Part shown: one piece after another, positions 37,214 to 47,067 of the stretch
How the letters are laid out: the number at the start of each line of letters is the position of its first letter
Position numbering within the stretch: position 1 is the first letter of the stretch
Assembly (NCBI RefSeq): GCF_014200455.1
Contig: NZ_JACHBW010000001.1
Coordinates: forward strand, 558,001-622,000
DNA: 64,000 nucleotides
Direction: 5' to 3'
Source of the DNA: Paraburkholderia bannensis
GTDB lineage: Bacteria > Pseudomonadota > Gammaproteobacteria > Burkholderiales > Burkholderiaceae
Made by a program: the position numbers and the translations under genes
The notes under the pieces: model-generated
The model's input: only the letters and a program-made list of their open reading frames with translations
Told to the model about the DNA's origin: nothing
The model's database searches: none

Positions 37214-38443
37214 TTATATGGTATTGGCGCTTCGCGCGCGCAGTGTCTTTTCGAATGCGGCGAGCACGGCGTCCCGCGAGAGCATCGATTTCGCGAATTC
37301 GCGGCCGGCCTTACCCAACTTCTCGCGCTCAACGGCATCTTCCGAAAGGCGTTCAATCGCAGCAGCGAGCCCAACGGGGTCCTCTGGCGCAACCACGAGC
37401 CCACGATGCAAAACGATGTCATGGATTTCGGTGCCGGGATTTGCCATCGCAATAACGGCACGGCCGCTCGAGAACATACCTGTGAGCTTTGAAGGCAGCA
37501 CCAGATCAGCTGCGTCAGCGCGTTGAGGCAGCACGTGAATATCTGCCAGATTGAGGAGATCATTCAAGCGCTCGACCGGCTGTAAATCAAGAAAACGGCA
37601 ATTTCGCTCACCACCACAAACAGTGGCAATCGAGGATCTCGCTGGGCCATTCCCACAGAACACAAAGAAGATGTCGTCGCGCGCCGAAAATCGAACGGCC
37701 ACATTCGCGAGAACCTCAAGGCCCTGCTTTGCGCCCATATTGCCAGAATAGAGCACAACGATCGCACCATCGGGGATATTGAGCTCAGCGCGCATCGGAC
37801 TTTTCGTCGCCAACGGCTGGATTGCGTCGACATCGGCCCAATTCGGAAAATGCACAATCTTCGAACGGACAACCCCCTTGCGAAGTGCGCGCTCGGCCAT
37901 CTTGCTCGATATCGTTGAGATCGTATCGAAGCGCCGGAACAAGATGCGCTCAACGGCCAAGGCCGATCGCTTGAGAAAAGAGCCATTCAACATGCCGAGA
38001 TTAAACGCTGCATCGACTTCGAAATCCTGCACATGAAGCCATGCGTGAGCACGTGAGAGTGCCGCAACCAGCCATGCGGCTGGCGCGTTCATCAAGCTTG
38101 GAGCGACGCAGATGACCACGTTCGGCCGCCAAAAAGCCTGCCGCAGCATGATGGGAAAACTTGAAACCGCAAAGCTCGCCAGATGCAGGATACGGCGCAC
38201 GCCTTTCGGTCGTGATGGGACCCAGAGAGGCGCACGGCAGATCTCGACGCCGTTGCTGTTCGTGTGCTCGTAAAAGCAAGCGGAGAACCCCTGTGCAATA
38301 CGCCAATGCGGATAGTATGGGGGCGCACAGATTACGCGCACCTCATGACCAACGCTGCTTAGCGCCTCCGACATTTCCGCCGTATATTTGCCGATTCCGG
38401 TAAGTTCCGGTGCGTAGTTGATTCCATATATAAGAATCTTCAT
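37214..38443 (-). CDS. WcaI-type family 4 glycosyltransferase
   Basis: A 409-aa GT-B transferase. The start MKILIYGINYAPELTGIGKYT is the signature of WcaI, the colanic acid fucosyltransferase family, and the C-terminal half has the donor-binding Glu region. With gmd, fcl and gmm in the same operon, transfer of fucose or a related deoxyhexose is plausible. The start at 38443 gives the family N-terminus; upstream in-frame codons are non-coding. About 200 bases of unassigned sequence separate it from the acetyltransferase gene. Confidence 0.9.
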   Translation of the reverse strand: MKILIYGINYAPELTGIGKYTAEMSEALSSVGHEVRVICAPPYYPHWRIAQGFSACFYEHTNSNGVEICRAPLWVPSRPKGVRRILHLASFAVSSFPIMLRQAFWRPNVVICVAPSLMNAPAAWLVAALSRAHAWLHVQDFEVDAAFNLGMLNGSFLKRSALAVERILFRRFDTISTISSKMAERALRKGVVRSKIVHFPNWADVDAIQPLATKSPMRAELNIPDGAIVVLYSGNMGAKQGLEVLANVAVRFSARDDIFFVFCGNGPARSSIATVCGGERNCRFLDLQPVERLNDLLNLADIHVLPQRADAADLVLPSKLTGMFSSGRAVIAMANPGTEIHDIVLHRGLVVAPEDPVGLAAAIERLSEDAVEREKLGKAGREFAKSMLSRDAVLAAFEKTLRARSANTI

Positions 38444-38643
38444 GTTTTTTGACTTGCAATTACCCCTGAATGGCACATCGATTTGCATTTATTGCGTCCG
38501 CTTCCCGAGATCAGCTTCAGCAGAGAAATTGGACACCGCGTTTACGCGCGAACACCCTTCGAGGCACCAACTTTGGACTAGAAAATGCTCAATAAGCCGT
38601 TGCGACGCGCTCCGAACGATAGGTTCGCTGATACGCTCGGTTA

Positions 38644-39210
38644 TCAACTGCTTGACGAAGCAGGCCGTGCTCGTTCGCCAATGAGCTTTGCTGGTACGCC
38701 TGCGTAGACCTTCCATGCCTCGGTCAGCGAACGCGTCACAACCGATCGCGCTCCGACGACAACTCCTTCCGCAACGAAGACGCCTGGAGCCACATAGGCC
38801 TCTGTACAAATCCATGCTCGACGCTCTACGCGGATGGGATTCGCAAACAACTGGAACATCGGATCGTTGTAATCGTGACTGCCTGTACAGAGGTGAGCAC
38901 CTTGCGAAACTACGCTTCGCTCCCCAAGATAGATCACTGCCATCGAATAAAGTGTCACACCGTTGGCAACACCCGCAAAATCCTCCGCAATGATGTTCCA
39001 GGGCGCCCAAATCTCAACTCGCGGGTAAATGTGGACACCTCGACCTATTTTTGCTCCAAAGAGCCGCAGGAGCGCCCTACGCCAGCCGTGAAGCGGAACC
39101 GGACTTGTTCTGAAGAGCGTCACATAGCAAACACGCCAAACAAGGCGAGCCAAACGGTTGCATTTTGAAAACGACGGCTCTTTTGCGCCGTCTATACGTT
39201 GTCGAATCAC
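38644..39210 (-). CDS. WcaF-type colanic acid acetyltransferase
   Basis: A 188-aa left-handed beta-helix O-acetyltransferase. Hexapeptide repeats fill the central part (IGRGVHIYPRVEIWAPWNI and YVAPGVFVAEGVVVGARSVV), and the catalytic His lies in GSHDYNDP. It probably acetylates a sugar of the repeat unit using acetyl-CoA. The start is a GTG with AAGG nearby. A second open frame over the same bases (38489-39010) is a shadow. Confidence 0.87.
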   Translation of the reverse strand: MIRQRIDGAKEPSFSKCNRLARLVWRVCYVTLFRTSPVPLHGWRRALLRLFGAKIGRGVHIYPRVEIWAPWNIIAEDFAGVANGVTLYSMAVIYLGERSVVSQGAHLCTGSHDYNDPMFQLFANPIRVERRAWICTEAYVAPGVFVAEGVVVGARSVVTRSLTEAWKVYAGVPAKLIGERARPASSSS

Positions 39211-39288
39211 TCTCGGATACCTTCGCGCTTTCCGGCGTTAGTCACCACCGCTCACTTCATTGCCCGATCCCTCGTCCCAGCGCCTCAC

Positions 39289-40110
39289 TCACTCCAGATT
39301 CATCGAGTCGATTTCATTTGCTTTTAGCGAGATGAGATATTCATAGAAGCATTGGAGGAAAGAATAATTAACCCCCGCAATCCCGTCGAAGAAAGCCCGT
39401 CTGACCAGCATCATGTAGATAAATTTGATGAATGGGCGGCACGGAATTCGATAGAACAATATCTTTTGATATCGCCTTCTTTCATTAAAGTCGGAAGTAA
39501 ATATCGCACGCTTGATCGATGCATTCGCCAGTCTTGCTTCGACCAAATGTGATGCCTCCATCGTGGAATAGACATTGTGTTTCTGCACCCAATGCGAGAT
39601 CCCCTTCGAAAATGGAAAGTGATCCAGATACCCGGATATAGGAGCGATCTCACCATCGACCGCCATTATTTCATTGACTTCCCGTTCGTACCGGACGCGC
39701 GCATGTCGAACAATCCTCACAAATTACGGCGAAATCTGCGCATGCCTCAGCCAGCGATTCATGAAAAAATCACGGCGCTGGATGCGGCCGGCAGCAACAG
39801 CGGGAGAAGCCGTTTCTACGAAGCGCATCAGCGCCTGACGCAATTCGACTGTGACTCGCTCATCTGCGTCGAGTATCAATAGCCATTCGTGCCGGTAGGG
39901 AAGTTCACGCAAGCCAAAATTTCTCTGTGACGCGAAACCGTCAAAGCGCCGCACGCGTACACTCGCCCCGTTCCTGGTGGCGATTTCAACGGTCTTGTCC
40001 TCGCTTTCCGAATCGAGGACCCAGATATCATTACTCCACCCGACGCTAGCGAGACAGCCCTCAATATCGACCTCCTCATTTTTTGTCAGGATTACTACAG
40101 AAATATTCAC
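39289..40110 (-). pseudogene. Family 2 glycosyltransferase interrupted by an in-frame TAA
   Basis: The first 128 residues are the GT-A donor domain (ISVVILTKNEEVDIEGCL; DXD-like LDADERV). Translation stops at TAA (39726-39724), but the very same frame continues with FVRIVRHARVRYEREVNE and the conserved LPS-core type C-terminus (YLDHFPFSKGISHW) to 39289. The homologous position normally holds an aromatic residue, so a single TAT or TAC to TAA change explains the stop. The full protein would be 273 aa, the length usual for WaaE/KdtX-like transferases. Either a nonsense mutation or a base-calling error. Confidence 0.85.
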
Positions 40111-40170
40111 AAATCAACTCCAGCGGATCTTATTCAGGATGATCTCATTCGATCTCGATGCCCTTAAGAA

Positions 40171-41346
40171 TCAAGAGACCGCTTCTTCAAGTACGGCGTC
40201 CGGCCGCCCGGCGACGATCCGCAGATAGCTTGATGCAACCCTATCGATATGAAACTTCTCGTTGAAGCATGCCAATGCACTGGCTCGCATCGTTTCCTTA
40301 GCTGGCGTCGACGTGCGAATCCAGTCTTGGAGTACCTCGATCACACCATCGAGCGTATCGCTTGAAGCGAAGCCCGCACCGTAATCAACGATTTCGCGCC
40401 AGATATTGACCTTATCTGTGATCAGCACGGGCACGCCACACGCCAGCGCCTCGGCGACCGCGATACCGAAGTTTTCCTGATGTGACGGCAGACAAAACAC
40501 ATCTGCCGAGCGGATCAAGAGCCACTTATCTCTTCCTTGAATCATGCCAGGCCAAGTGATGTCCCGCTCGATACCGAGTTGCGTGGCTTCCTCGCGCAGT
40601 TGTGCAACGAGCCCACTATCGTCCGGACCAGCGATCACTAACCGATAGTCATTGCGCAATCCCTCGATCGCCGCGAACGCACGGACCAGCAGGTCGCAAC
40701 CCTTCTTTTCGTGGATACGTCCTAAAAACAGGATGATCTTTCGCCGGTCGCGTGCGTCTGACGGAATCACGATCTTTGCAGTGATTGGCGTGGCCGGCGC
40801 AGGTGCGGTACCGTAGACCGTGACAGACTCGCTTGCGCGATACATCGGAAACGACGTCTTCGCGAGAATGCGCTCAGTCTCGCTCGTGAATACAAGCGAT
40901 TTCGCCCGTTTCACCACGTGCCGCTCAATAGCTAGCCAATACAGCAGCTTCTTCAGGTACTTGACGGGGTACGTCCGGTTAAACCATGGATCGAGCATCC
41001 CATGCGAATAGACGAAATACGGGATGTTTTGACGACTCAGCACCAACATGACCGCCGCGCCATGAAATTGCCACAAGCCGTTCACCACCACCGCGTCATA
41101 TTCGTCCGCGTGCGCCTTGAGCCACTGGATCAGCCTCAGATTGAACCGGTATTTTCCAGCCCCCCTGCCGAGCCGAATCACACGCTGGAATGCCCCGTCG
41201 GTTGGCGGGTTCGGCACATCGTCATCCAGGCAGGCGACATCGATGCTGTGACCTTGCAGCTTTAGTTGAGCTGCCAAACGGGTGACGCCTTCAATCGGGC
41301 CGCCGTTGGTCGCATCAATAGACGAAATAACGTGAAGAAGCCTCAA
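40171..41346 (-). CDS. Family 4 glycosyltransferase
   Basis: A 391-aa GT-B transferase. It opens with LRLLHVISSIDATNGGPIEGV, has the hinge motif ILFLGRIHEKKGCDLL and the donor site HQENFGIAVAEALACGVPV. The TTG start at 41346 was chosen because AAGGTG lies five bases upstream and the family N-terminus begins there; a TTG at 41388 would add 14 residues. It lies 48 bases after the preceding glycosyltransferase gene. Sugar and acceptor are unknown. Confidence 0.88.
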   Translation of the reverse strand: MRLLHVISSIDATNGGPIEGVTRLAAQLKLQGHSIDVACLDDDVPNPPTDGAFQRVIRLGRGAGKYRFNLRLIQWLKAHADEYDAVVVNGLWQFHGAAVMLVLSRQNIPYFVYSHGMLDPWFNRTYPVKYLKKLLYWLAIERHVVKRAKSLVFTSETERILAKTSFPMYRASESVTVYGTAPAPATPITAKIVIPSDARDRRKIILFLGRIHEKKGCDLLVRAFAAIEGLRNDYRLVIAGPDDSGLVAQLREEATQLGIERDITWPGMIQGRDKWLLIRSADVFCLPSHQENFGIAVAEALACGVPVLITDKVNIWREIVDYGAGFASSDTLDGVIEVLQDWIRTSTPAKETMRASALACFNEKFHIDRVASSYLRIVAGRPDAVLEEAVS

Positions 41347-41394
41347 TTGTTCACCTTGATTCAATATCGTGTATCTGAACTTGCGCAATGTGCG

Positions 41395-42549
41395 TCATGC
41401 CGCCAGCAAGCGCCTGACCGCTTGTTCCATTCCAGTTTCACCAAACATTGCCTCGGCGCACTGCTTCGCCCGATCAATAGCCAGCCGGCTATCCCGGTAC
41501 ACTTCGGCCGCTCGTTTCAATGCCTCGAGAATCGACGACGTATCGCGTCCAACGACATGCAACGCATCCGTGATCTCGCCAAGGCCGATATCCGGCAAAA
41601 CGGTCGACAACACAAGGCGGCCGGATGCGACATATTCGATCACCTTGAACGGAAACACACCGCCGCCCATCTTGTCTATCGGGCTGTGGAGATTCAGGAG
41701 AATGTCGCAAGCGGCGATCCGCGCAAACAACTGCTCCTCCGGTACGACACCATGGAATATCAGCGCGTTTAAGCGTTGCGCCGCGGCTTCGAAGGCGCCT
41801 GATAACGTGCCCGACCCGCACACGTGTATCTCGAAAGCGGAATCCGCGAGTTCAGCGAGAGCAAGTACCTTGTCTGCGCCTTTCTCGGCGTTCAGGCTGC
41901 CGAAATAGCCGACGATGAACTTTCCGCTCGCAGCATCCGTAAACGGATGCCGCTTCGCACAAGCCCATGTCAGCTTCGTCGACACCACTCCCGGGCATAG
42001 CAAGGTCCGGCACTGGCTTCGCTCAACCTCACGCTCCTGCAGCGTTCTATTTACCGCCAGGCACAACTCGGGCTTCGGAAGCACATAGCGCCATGCGGCC
42101 CAGTCGAGCATGGATTTCGGGTGCACGCCCCGCCTCGCCAGCACCCAGTCCTCGAACTCCAGAACTACGGCTTTCCCGTAGCGTCGCGCCAACGAGCGCG
42201 CAAGAAGCGACTCGAACGCATACGGGTTGTATACCCAGACAAGCGAAAGCACGCCGTGTTCTCCGATTTCCTGCGCCACGCTGTTCACTTCGAGCAGATT
42301 GAGAAGTTTTCCAACTGGCCGGAGCGGATAAGTACGCAGCGACAATTCCCGGATTCGTGATCCGGCCAGCGTCCATTCGCGAACGCTGCGACCCTGCCAG
42401 CCAGTTTCGTTATGTGCCGTGTTGACGAGCAACACGTCGCGCGAAATCCGTGTCAGTAATTCAAGGAAGAATTCAATCTTCCTGGCGGCACCAAGACTTG
42501 CATGCTGAACACGGTCTGGCGGACTATAAGCGGCAACGAATACGATCAT
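41395..42549 (-). CDS. Glycosyltransferase (family 4-like)
   Basis: A 384-aa cytoplasmic transferase. The start MIVFVAAYSPPDRVQHASLGAA is preceded by an excellent GGGAGAGAAAG site. The C-terminal GT-B half is visible in FIVGYFGSLNAEKGADKVL and FPFKVIEYVASGRLVLST, but the terminal EX7E motif is less typical than in its neighbours. It follows the polymerase gene by about 30 bases. Donor sugar unknown. Confidence 0.85.
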   Translation of the reverse strand: MIVFVAAYSPPDRVQHASLGAARKIEFFLELLTRISRDVLLVNTAHNETGWQGRSVREWTLAGSRIRELSLRTYPLRPVGKLLNLLEVNSVAQEIGEHGVLSLVWVYNPYAFESLLARSLARRYGKAVVLEFEDWVLARRGVHPKSMLDWAAWRYVLPKPELCLAVNRTLQEREVERSQCRTLLCPGVVSTKLTWACAKRHPFTDAASGKFIVGYFGSLNAEKGADKVLALAELADSAFEIHVCGSGTLSGAFEAAAQRLNALIFHGVVPEEQLFARIAACDILLNLHSPIDKMGGGVFPFKVIEYVASGRLVLSTVLPDIGLGEITDALHVVGRDTSSILEALKRAAEVYRDSRLAIDRAKQCAEAMFGETGMEQAVRRLLAA

Positions 42550-42577
42550 CTTTCTCTCCCTGAGTCGCGCAACGCGA

Positions 42578-43942
42578 TCAACGCGACATGACGTTTTCGC
42601 CACGCTGATCGAAGTCGATCGAGCTAGCCGTCATCTGTGGCGCGGTGGTTGTTTCGCGAAAGTCCTGCCAGAAAATCGTTCCAAAACCGATGAAGAACGA
42701 CGTCAACAAAAAATAATGCTCAAGGATATTTCCGCCGCTGAATGTGATTATCAGGATAATCAGCATTGCCCAGTATCGGATTCGTAGTCGTCGGCTTCTC
42801 TGCGGCTTGACCTTGCGGAGAAACGCGAACATCCCTGTGACAAACAGTAAAAGCCCGATTACACCGATCTGAAACGTCAACGTGATGAATCCGTTGTCGA
42901 TCTGCCAGTTGAAACGAAACTGATTCGGATCGATTCCGTTCGCCTGCAGATACCCGATAGCGGTATTTGTCCCGATACCTAGCCCACGGCCGAAAAAGAG
43001 CTCACCTAGATCCGCACTCCCAAGATCGGTCAGCGTCGACACTGCGTTGGCAATACGCCCTCCCTTCTCAAGCTGGGTGCCAACAATGTCCCCTCGGCCC
43101 GCCGCTGCCATCAGCGAAACATAGCCAACAACCGCGGCACTTAGCGCCAACGGAATCGTCATCACGGTGAGCAGCATCTTCCTGTGCTTCTCGGCGTGGT
43201 GCACTATCAATTCCCACCCAAGTACGCCAACCAGCAACGTAATCGACAATACGGCGAACCGAGTGCCCGATAGCAAAGCGGTGACAAACGCTGCCGCAAC
43301 CAGCCCAATGCGCTGCCACGCAAGTGCGCGGTCTAGCATCACGCTGAAGATCGCGAGAGCCAAACCGAACATCCCTGCAATCCCTGCATTGCTGAAGAGA
43401 CCCGTCACCCTGCTTTGCACGAGTGCAACACTCGACAGCGCGACACCGAGCGACGCCTGCTTATTGGCTACGTATACGTTCAGAATACCGAATGCAAGCA
43501 GCAACAAAATCAGCCGGCGCTGTACTATCGGTGACTCTGGAAAACCCTTTGCCATCAGGAACAGACCGAATGAACAGTGCAACAACATCACCCAGCGGAC
43601 ACCCGCGAGCAGAAACAGCACCGGACTAAGTTCGGCGATGAAGCCAATCAGCCCGAGCGACACGACCGCCATTATCCATAGAAAGTAAAACGAACAGATT
43701 GCAGCGATTTCGGCGGAACGCCGTCGCCGAATCATGGCGATTGGCCAAGAGGCACCGAATCCGAACACAAAAAGGTCCTTCAGGTATCGGGTCGGGCCTG
43801 CGCCATCCAGTGCGCTCGAATCGAGCGTCCACATCTGCACATTACCTCTAACGATCGAGTCAATTACGACCGGCGCGTATTGCGCCATTCCGACGACGAA
43901 CAGCAATGCAACGATATATGCGAAATAATTGCTCTTTCGCAT
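42578..43942 (-). CDS. Wzy-like polysaccharide polymerase / O-antigen ligase family
   Basis: A 454-aa inner-membrane protein with about 11-12 hydrophobic helices and a larger periplasmic loop near residues 285-350 (KGGRIANAVSTLTDLG...GLGIGTNT). This topology, the only polymerase-like gene in the locus and the presence of a flippase nearby indicate the Wzy role of joining repeat units in the periplasm. The ATG overlaps the stop of the preceding gene (TGATG), a sign of translational coupling. Confidence 0.85.
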   Translation of the reverse strand: MRKSNYFAYIVALLFVVGMAQYAPVVIDSIVRGNVQMWTLDSSALDGAGPTRYLKDLFVFGFGASWPIAMIRRRRSAEIAAICSFYFLWIMAVVSLGLIGFIAELSPVLFLLAGVRWVMLLHCSFGLFLMAKGFPESPIVQRRLILLLLAFGILNVYVANKQASLGVALSSVALVQSRVTGLFSNAGIAGMFGLALAIFSVMLDRALAWQRIGLVAAAFVTALLSGTRFAVLSITLLVGVLGWELIVHHAEKHRKMLLTVMTIPLALSAAVVGYVSLMAAAGRGDIVGTQLEKGGRIANAVSTLTDLGSADLGELFFGRGLGIGTNTAIGYLQANGIDPNQFRFNWQIDNGFITLTFQIGVIGLLLFVTGMFAFLRKVKPQRSRRLRIRYWAMLIILIITFSGGNILEHYFLLTSFFIGFGTIFWQDFRETTTAPQMTASSIDFDQRGENVMSR

Positions 43943-45147
43943 CACATTCTCGCTTCCATCGCGTCTTTCACCAGCCCCCGGTATCGCGACCAGTTATAAA
44001 CGTCCCGCACGAGTTCCTGACCGCGCGCACTCATCGCGGGGAACAGGTGCCGAGATTCGATTGCCTCCAGAATGCCTGCGCCAAGACTCATCGCGTTGTC
44101 CTGCACCTCGAACCCGCACACCCCGACGACATCGTCGACGCCAGTGTACGGAGTGACGACCAGCGGCAAACCAAAACTCAGGGCTTCGAGACAGGCGAGC
44201 GACAGCGCTTCCGATAGTGCCGGCATCACGAACAGATCGGCCGTTGCATACAACGTTCCAACTTGTGCATGGGGAATGTTGCCGTGGCTGATCTCTATAT
44301 TGCGTAATGCCCCAAGTCCGCTGTACATCGATGCGAGACTCGGCGCGAACTCACCAAGTACCGAGATATGCAGGGGTTTGCCCCTCAACGCCGCGGTCCA
44401 TCTGTCGCTCCACTCCTTGATCGCGCAAAGCAACAGGTGACCGCCCTTACGGATGCTATTGGCCCGCGCAACGATCCGGAAAACATCCCGATTGCGTAGA
44501 ACAACGTTCGCAGCCGTCGACGATGGTGGGAAGAACGCACCATATGGAATCTTGTAAAGTTTTTGGGCCGATACTCCTCTGCTCAACAACGCGCGCTCGT
44601 AATAGCTCGACGGCACCGTCACCAATTGCGCTTGTTCCAAGATCGCACGATTCTTGGATTCATCGTGGCGCGGCTCCGGAAGTCCCAAAGCACGATGATG
44701 CGCGCCGATTCGCGAGATAGCCTCATCCGTCTGATTCGATATCTGATCGGACCAAATCCGGACGCCTGCGCGCACAGCCGCGTCGACCGTGCGCGGCATG
44801 TAATCCTGTAGCGTGACGAGCCATTCGAACCGCCCGGCCGACGCCGACACGTGATGCGCGGCTAGCTGGTCGAATGCGTCCCGAAATGCCGCGGGTCGCC
44901 CGCCAAGCGCGAAACGCAACATCGTCGCCGCAAACGGACAGTAGACGTCAGAGGCGCGCAGCGCCGCATGATCGTAGCCAGCTGCCCGGCGGCCGGCGTC
45001 CAGCGGAATCCAGGCCAGCAAGCCGGTCAGTCCCTTCCTGTAAAAAGGCGTCAGGAGTTGGATAGGCCGGCCGGATTGCGCAATTGCCGCCGCAAGTTCA
45101 AGCGCGTGGTGCTTGTACGGATGCACCACAAGTACCTCTTTTCCCAT
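43942..45147 (-). CDS. Family 4 glycosyltransferase
   Basis: A 401-aa GT-B transferase. It begins MGKEVLVVHPYKHHALELAAA, has VVARANSIRKGGHLLLCAI at the domain hinge and the donor-binding SEALSLACLEALSFGLPLV near residue 300. The ATG is one base after the stop of the acyltransferase gene, so the genes are coupled. The longer in-frame extension to 45408 is the shadow of that neighbour. Confidence 0.88.
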   Translation of the reverse strand: MGKEVLVVHPYKHHALELAAAIAQSGRPIQLLTPFYRKGLTGLLAWIPLDAGRRAAGYDHAALRASDVYCPFAATMLRFALGGRPAAFRDAFDQLAAHHVSASAGRFEWLVTLQDYMPRTVDAAVRAGVRIWSDQISNQTDEAISRIGAHHRALGLPEPRHDESKNRAILEQAQLVTVPSSYYERALLSRGVSAQKLYKIPYGAFFPPSSTAANVVLRNRDVFRIVARANSIRKGGHLLLCAIKEWSDRWTAALRGKPLHISVLGEFAPSLASMYSGLGALRNIEISHGNIPHAQVGTLYATADLFVMPALSEALSLACLEALSFGLPLVVTPYTGVDDVVGVCGFEVQDNAMSLGAGILEAIESRHLFPAMSARGQELVRDVYNWSRYRGLVKDAMEARM

Positions 45148-45148
45148 G

Positions 45149-45760
45149 CTAATGTTCCAGCTTCGTCGCATTGTTAGCGCCAACCCAGGCTTCAAAAGGC
45201 GCGCTGAACAACACGGGATCGTACGCCAGTTCCCGCACCCGCTTTCTTGCGAGTGCCACCGCCGGGTTGCCGACGACAATCGTGTAGGGCGCCACATCTG
45301 AGCGCACAACGGCGCCCGCACCAACCACCGCGCCTTCGCCCACATGAACGCCCGGTAGGATCGTGGCATTGGTTGCGATCCACGCGTAATCGTCGATCCT
45401 GATTTCACGCGAATACGTCCGCCACTGAGAATCGCCGAGTCCGTGCGATGCAGTCAGGATCCGGACGCCGTCGTTGATGACTACGCGAGAGCCGACGATG
45501 ATCCCGTCGTGCGCCGCCATCGTTACGTCCTGCGCGACGAAGCTGTGGGAGCCGATGCTGATGCGAGCCGGTGAGCCCTCTATCCTGAATCGATACACGA
45601 CCGACAGCTCACCGATTTGCATGCCCTTCGCGCGGAGTCGTGCCTGGATAAGCGCCAGATGCACTAGCCTGCACAACATCAGCGTACGTTTGGCCCAGAC
45701 CACCCACCAACGCCGCGAGCCAATCCGCGGCCGTTCCCGATGAACCCACAGATACTTCAT
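45149..45760 (-). CDS. Hexapeptide-repeat acyltransferase
   Basis: A 203-aa left-handed beta-helix transferase of the CysE/NodL/WcaB type. Repeats such as ISIGSHSFVAQDVTMAA, IIVGSRVVINDGV and ATILPGVHVGEGAVVGAGAVV are clear, with a catalytic His in TASHGLGDS. It is the second acyltransferase of the locus and should add acetyl (or another acyl) groups to the repeat unit. The N-terminal 45 residues are basic and may bind the membrane. Confidence 0.86.
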   Translation of the reverse strand: MKYLWVHRERPRIGSRRWWVVWAKRTLMLCRLVHLALIQARLRAKGMQIGELSVVYRFRIEGSPARISIGSHSFVAQDVTMAAHDGIIVGSRVVINDGVRILTASHGLGDSQWRTYSREIRIDDYAWIATNATILPGVHVGEGAVVGAGAVVRSDVAPYTIVVGNPAVALARKRVRELAYDPVLFSAPFEAWVGANNATKLEH

Positions 45761-45764
45761 GTCT

Positions 45765-47066
45765 TTAGAATCCCCCGACCGTCATCCTGCGGAATGCCCG
45801 CGTAACGGATGCGAAAATCACCAATTCAGCAATCACAACTGCCATCACTGGTCCGATCATTCCCGCGAACGTGGACAGTGCCCAACCGACACATACAGCG
45901 GCAATCGAAATCGCACAGAATTGAACCGACACAGTCGTGTGTCTGTTAGTCGACATCAGCGCTACTAGCTTGACCTGATACAAGGACGTAATGAGCGCGA
46001 CCAACAGAAAGCTGACTAGAACGAAGGGCTCATAGGGCAACTTGCCTCTGCCCCATATATCGATCAGCGGGCGACTGACCGCGACCAGAAGAACAAGGGC
46101 GCCGCCAGCTGCAATCACGACCCCACGTTCGGCCTTCAGTCGCAGTTCCTTCGCTTCACCATGTTGCCCCTTCGCGTACAAACTCGAAAACCGAGGCCAT
46201 ACCGCACGACTGACAGTCGTGATGACTTGTGTAATGGATCTGGACAGCGTTCGGTAGGCGTTGAATGCAACCACTTCTCGGACGCCGATGAAATGCCCGA
46301 CGACTATTGTCATGCCCTGAATACTCAAAGCGTTACCGAGTGGAAATCCTAGAAACGCCGCTCCGTGCGGTACCAGAGATTTTAGTTCTACGAATGAACT
46401 ATTCGACCATCCCCAACGTAGGCCACTGCCGATGCGTGTCGATGCCACCAAGATCACAAGCTGAAATGCAGCTCTCGCGCCGCAGGCGCAGGCCGCCACC
46501 GCAACAATCCCGCCACCAGCTGCCACGCACGCCACGGAGGCAAGCCACTCGCCAAGACGGCCGAGCGACATTAGAACGACGCCCGCGGCATAGCGGTCTG
46601 CCACCCGAAACGCTGCGTCGAACAATCCCGTATATAGGTTCAAGAGCGCTGTAACGACCAAAAGCAACAACGTCCACGACTGGGCATTGCCGTCAGATCG
46701 GAGCACGAATACCACTCCAATCAACGTCCCCAGCAAAAGTATTCCCGTTACTCCTGAGCACGCACTCTGCAGTGTGACGTTCGCCTGCTCCACCTGACCT
46801 CGCGCGTGAAACATACAGATCTTATTGATCGCAACGGACACGATGCCGATATCCGACACCGCAAAATACGCGGGGACAGCAGAGATGATGATCCAGTCCC
46901 CGTAGCGCGCTGCTCCCCAGTAGTGTAGGAAGATCGGCAATGACGCCAGTTGAACAATAACCGTGACGCCTTGATTAAATACGTTCGCGACGATTCCAGA
47001 CAGCACTGAAGACGATCTCGATGTGATTACGCCAGTCCTGATCCGGTTCTTGATGATCGTCAGCAT
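45765..47066 (-). CDS. Wzx-type flippase (oligosaccharide transporter)
   Basis: A 433-aa inner-membrane protein with about 12-14 helices, matching the polysaccharide biosynthesis/MATE-like flippases. The start region SGIVANVFNQGVTVIVQLASLPIFLHYWG is typical. It would flip the undecaprenyl-linked repeat unit to the periplasm for the Wzy-like polymerase. The ATG at 47066 is one base past the fcl stop; the in-frame extension to 47288 is the shadow of fcl. Confidence 0.9.
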   Translation of the reverse strand: MLTIIKNRIRTGVITSRSSSVLSGIVANVFNQGVTVIVQLASLPIFLHYWGAARYGDWIIISAVPAYFAVSDIGIVSVAINKICMFHARGQVEQANVTLQSACSGVTGILLLGTLIGVVFVLRSDGNAQSWTLLLLVVTALLNLYTGLFDAAFRVADRYAAGVVLMSLGRLGEWLASVACVAAGGGIVAVAACACGARAAFQLVILVASTRIGSGLRWGWSNSSFVELKSLVPHGAAFLGFPLGNALSIQGMTIVVGHFIGVREVVAFNAYRTLSRSITQVITTVSRAVWPRFSSLYAKGQHGEAKELRLKAERGVVIAAGGALVLLVAVSRPLIDIWGRGKLPYEPFVLVSFLLVALITSLYQVKLVALMSTNRHTTVSVQFCAISIAAVCVGWALSTFAGMIGPVMAVVIAELVIFASVTRAFRRMTVGGF

Positions 47067-47067
47067 G

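Noticed and set aside
38489..39010. 173-codon minus-strand frame overlapping the WcaF-type gene
   Set aside because: Out of frame with the hexapeptide repeats; Cys/Arg-rich and lacks a family.
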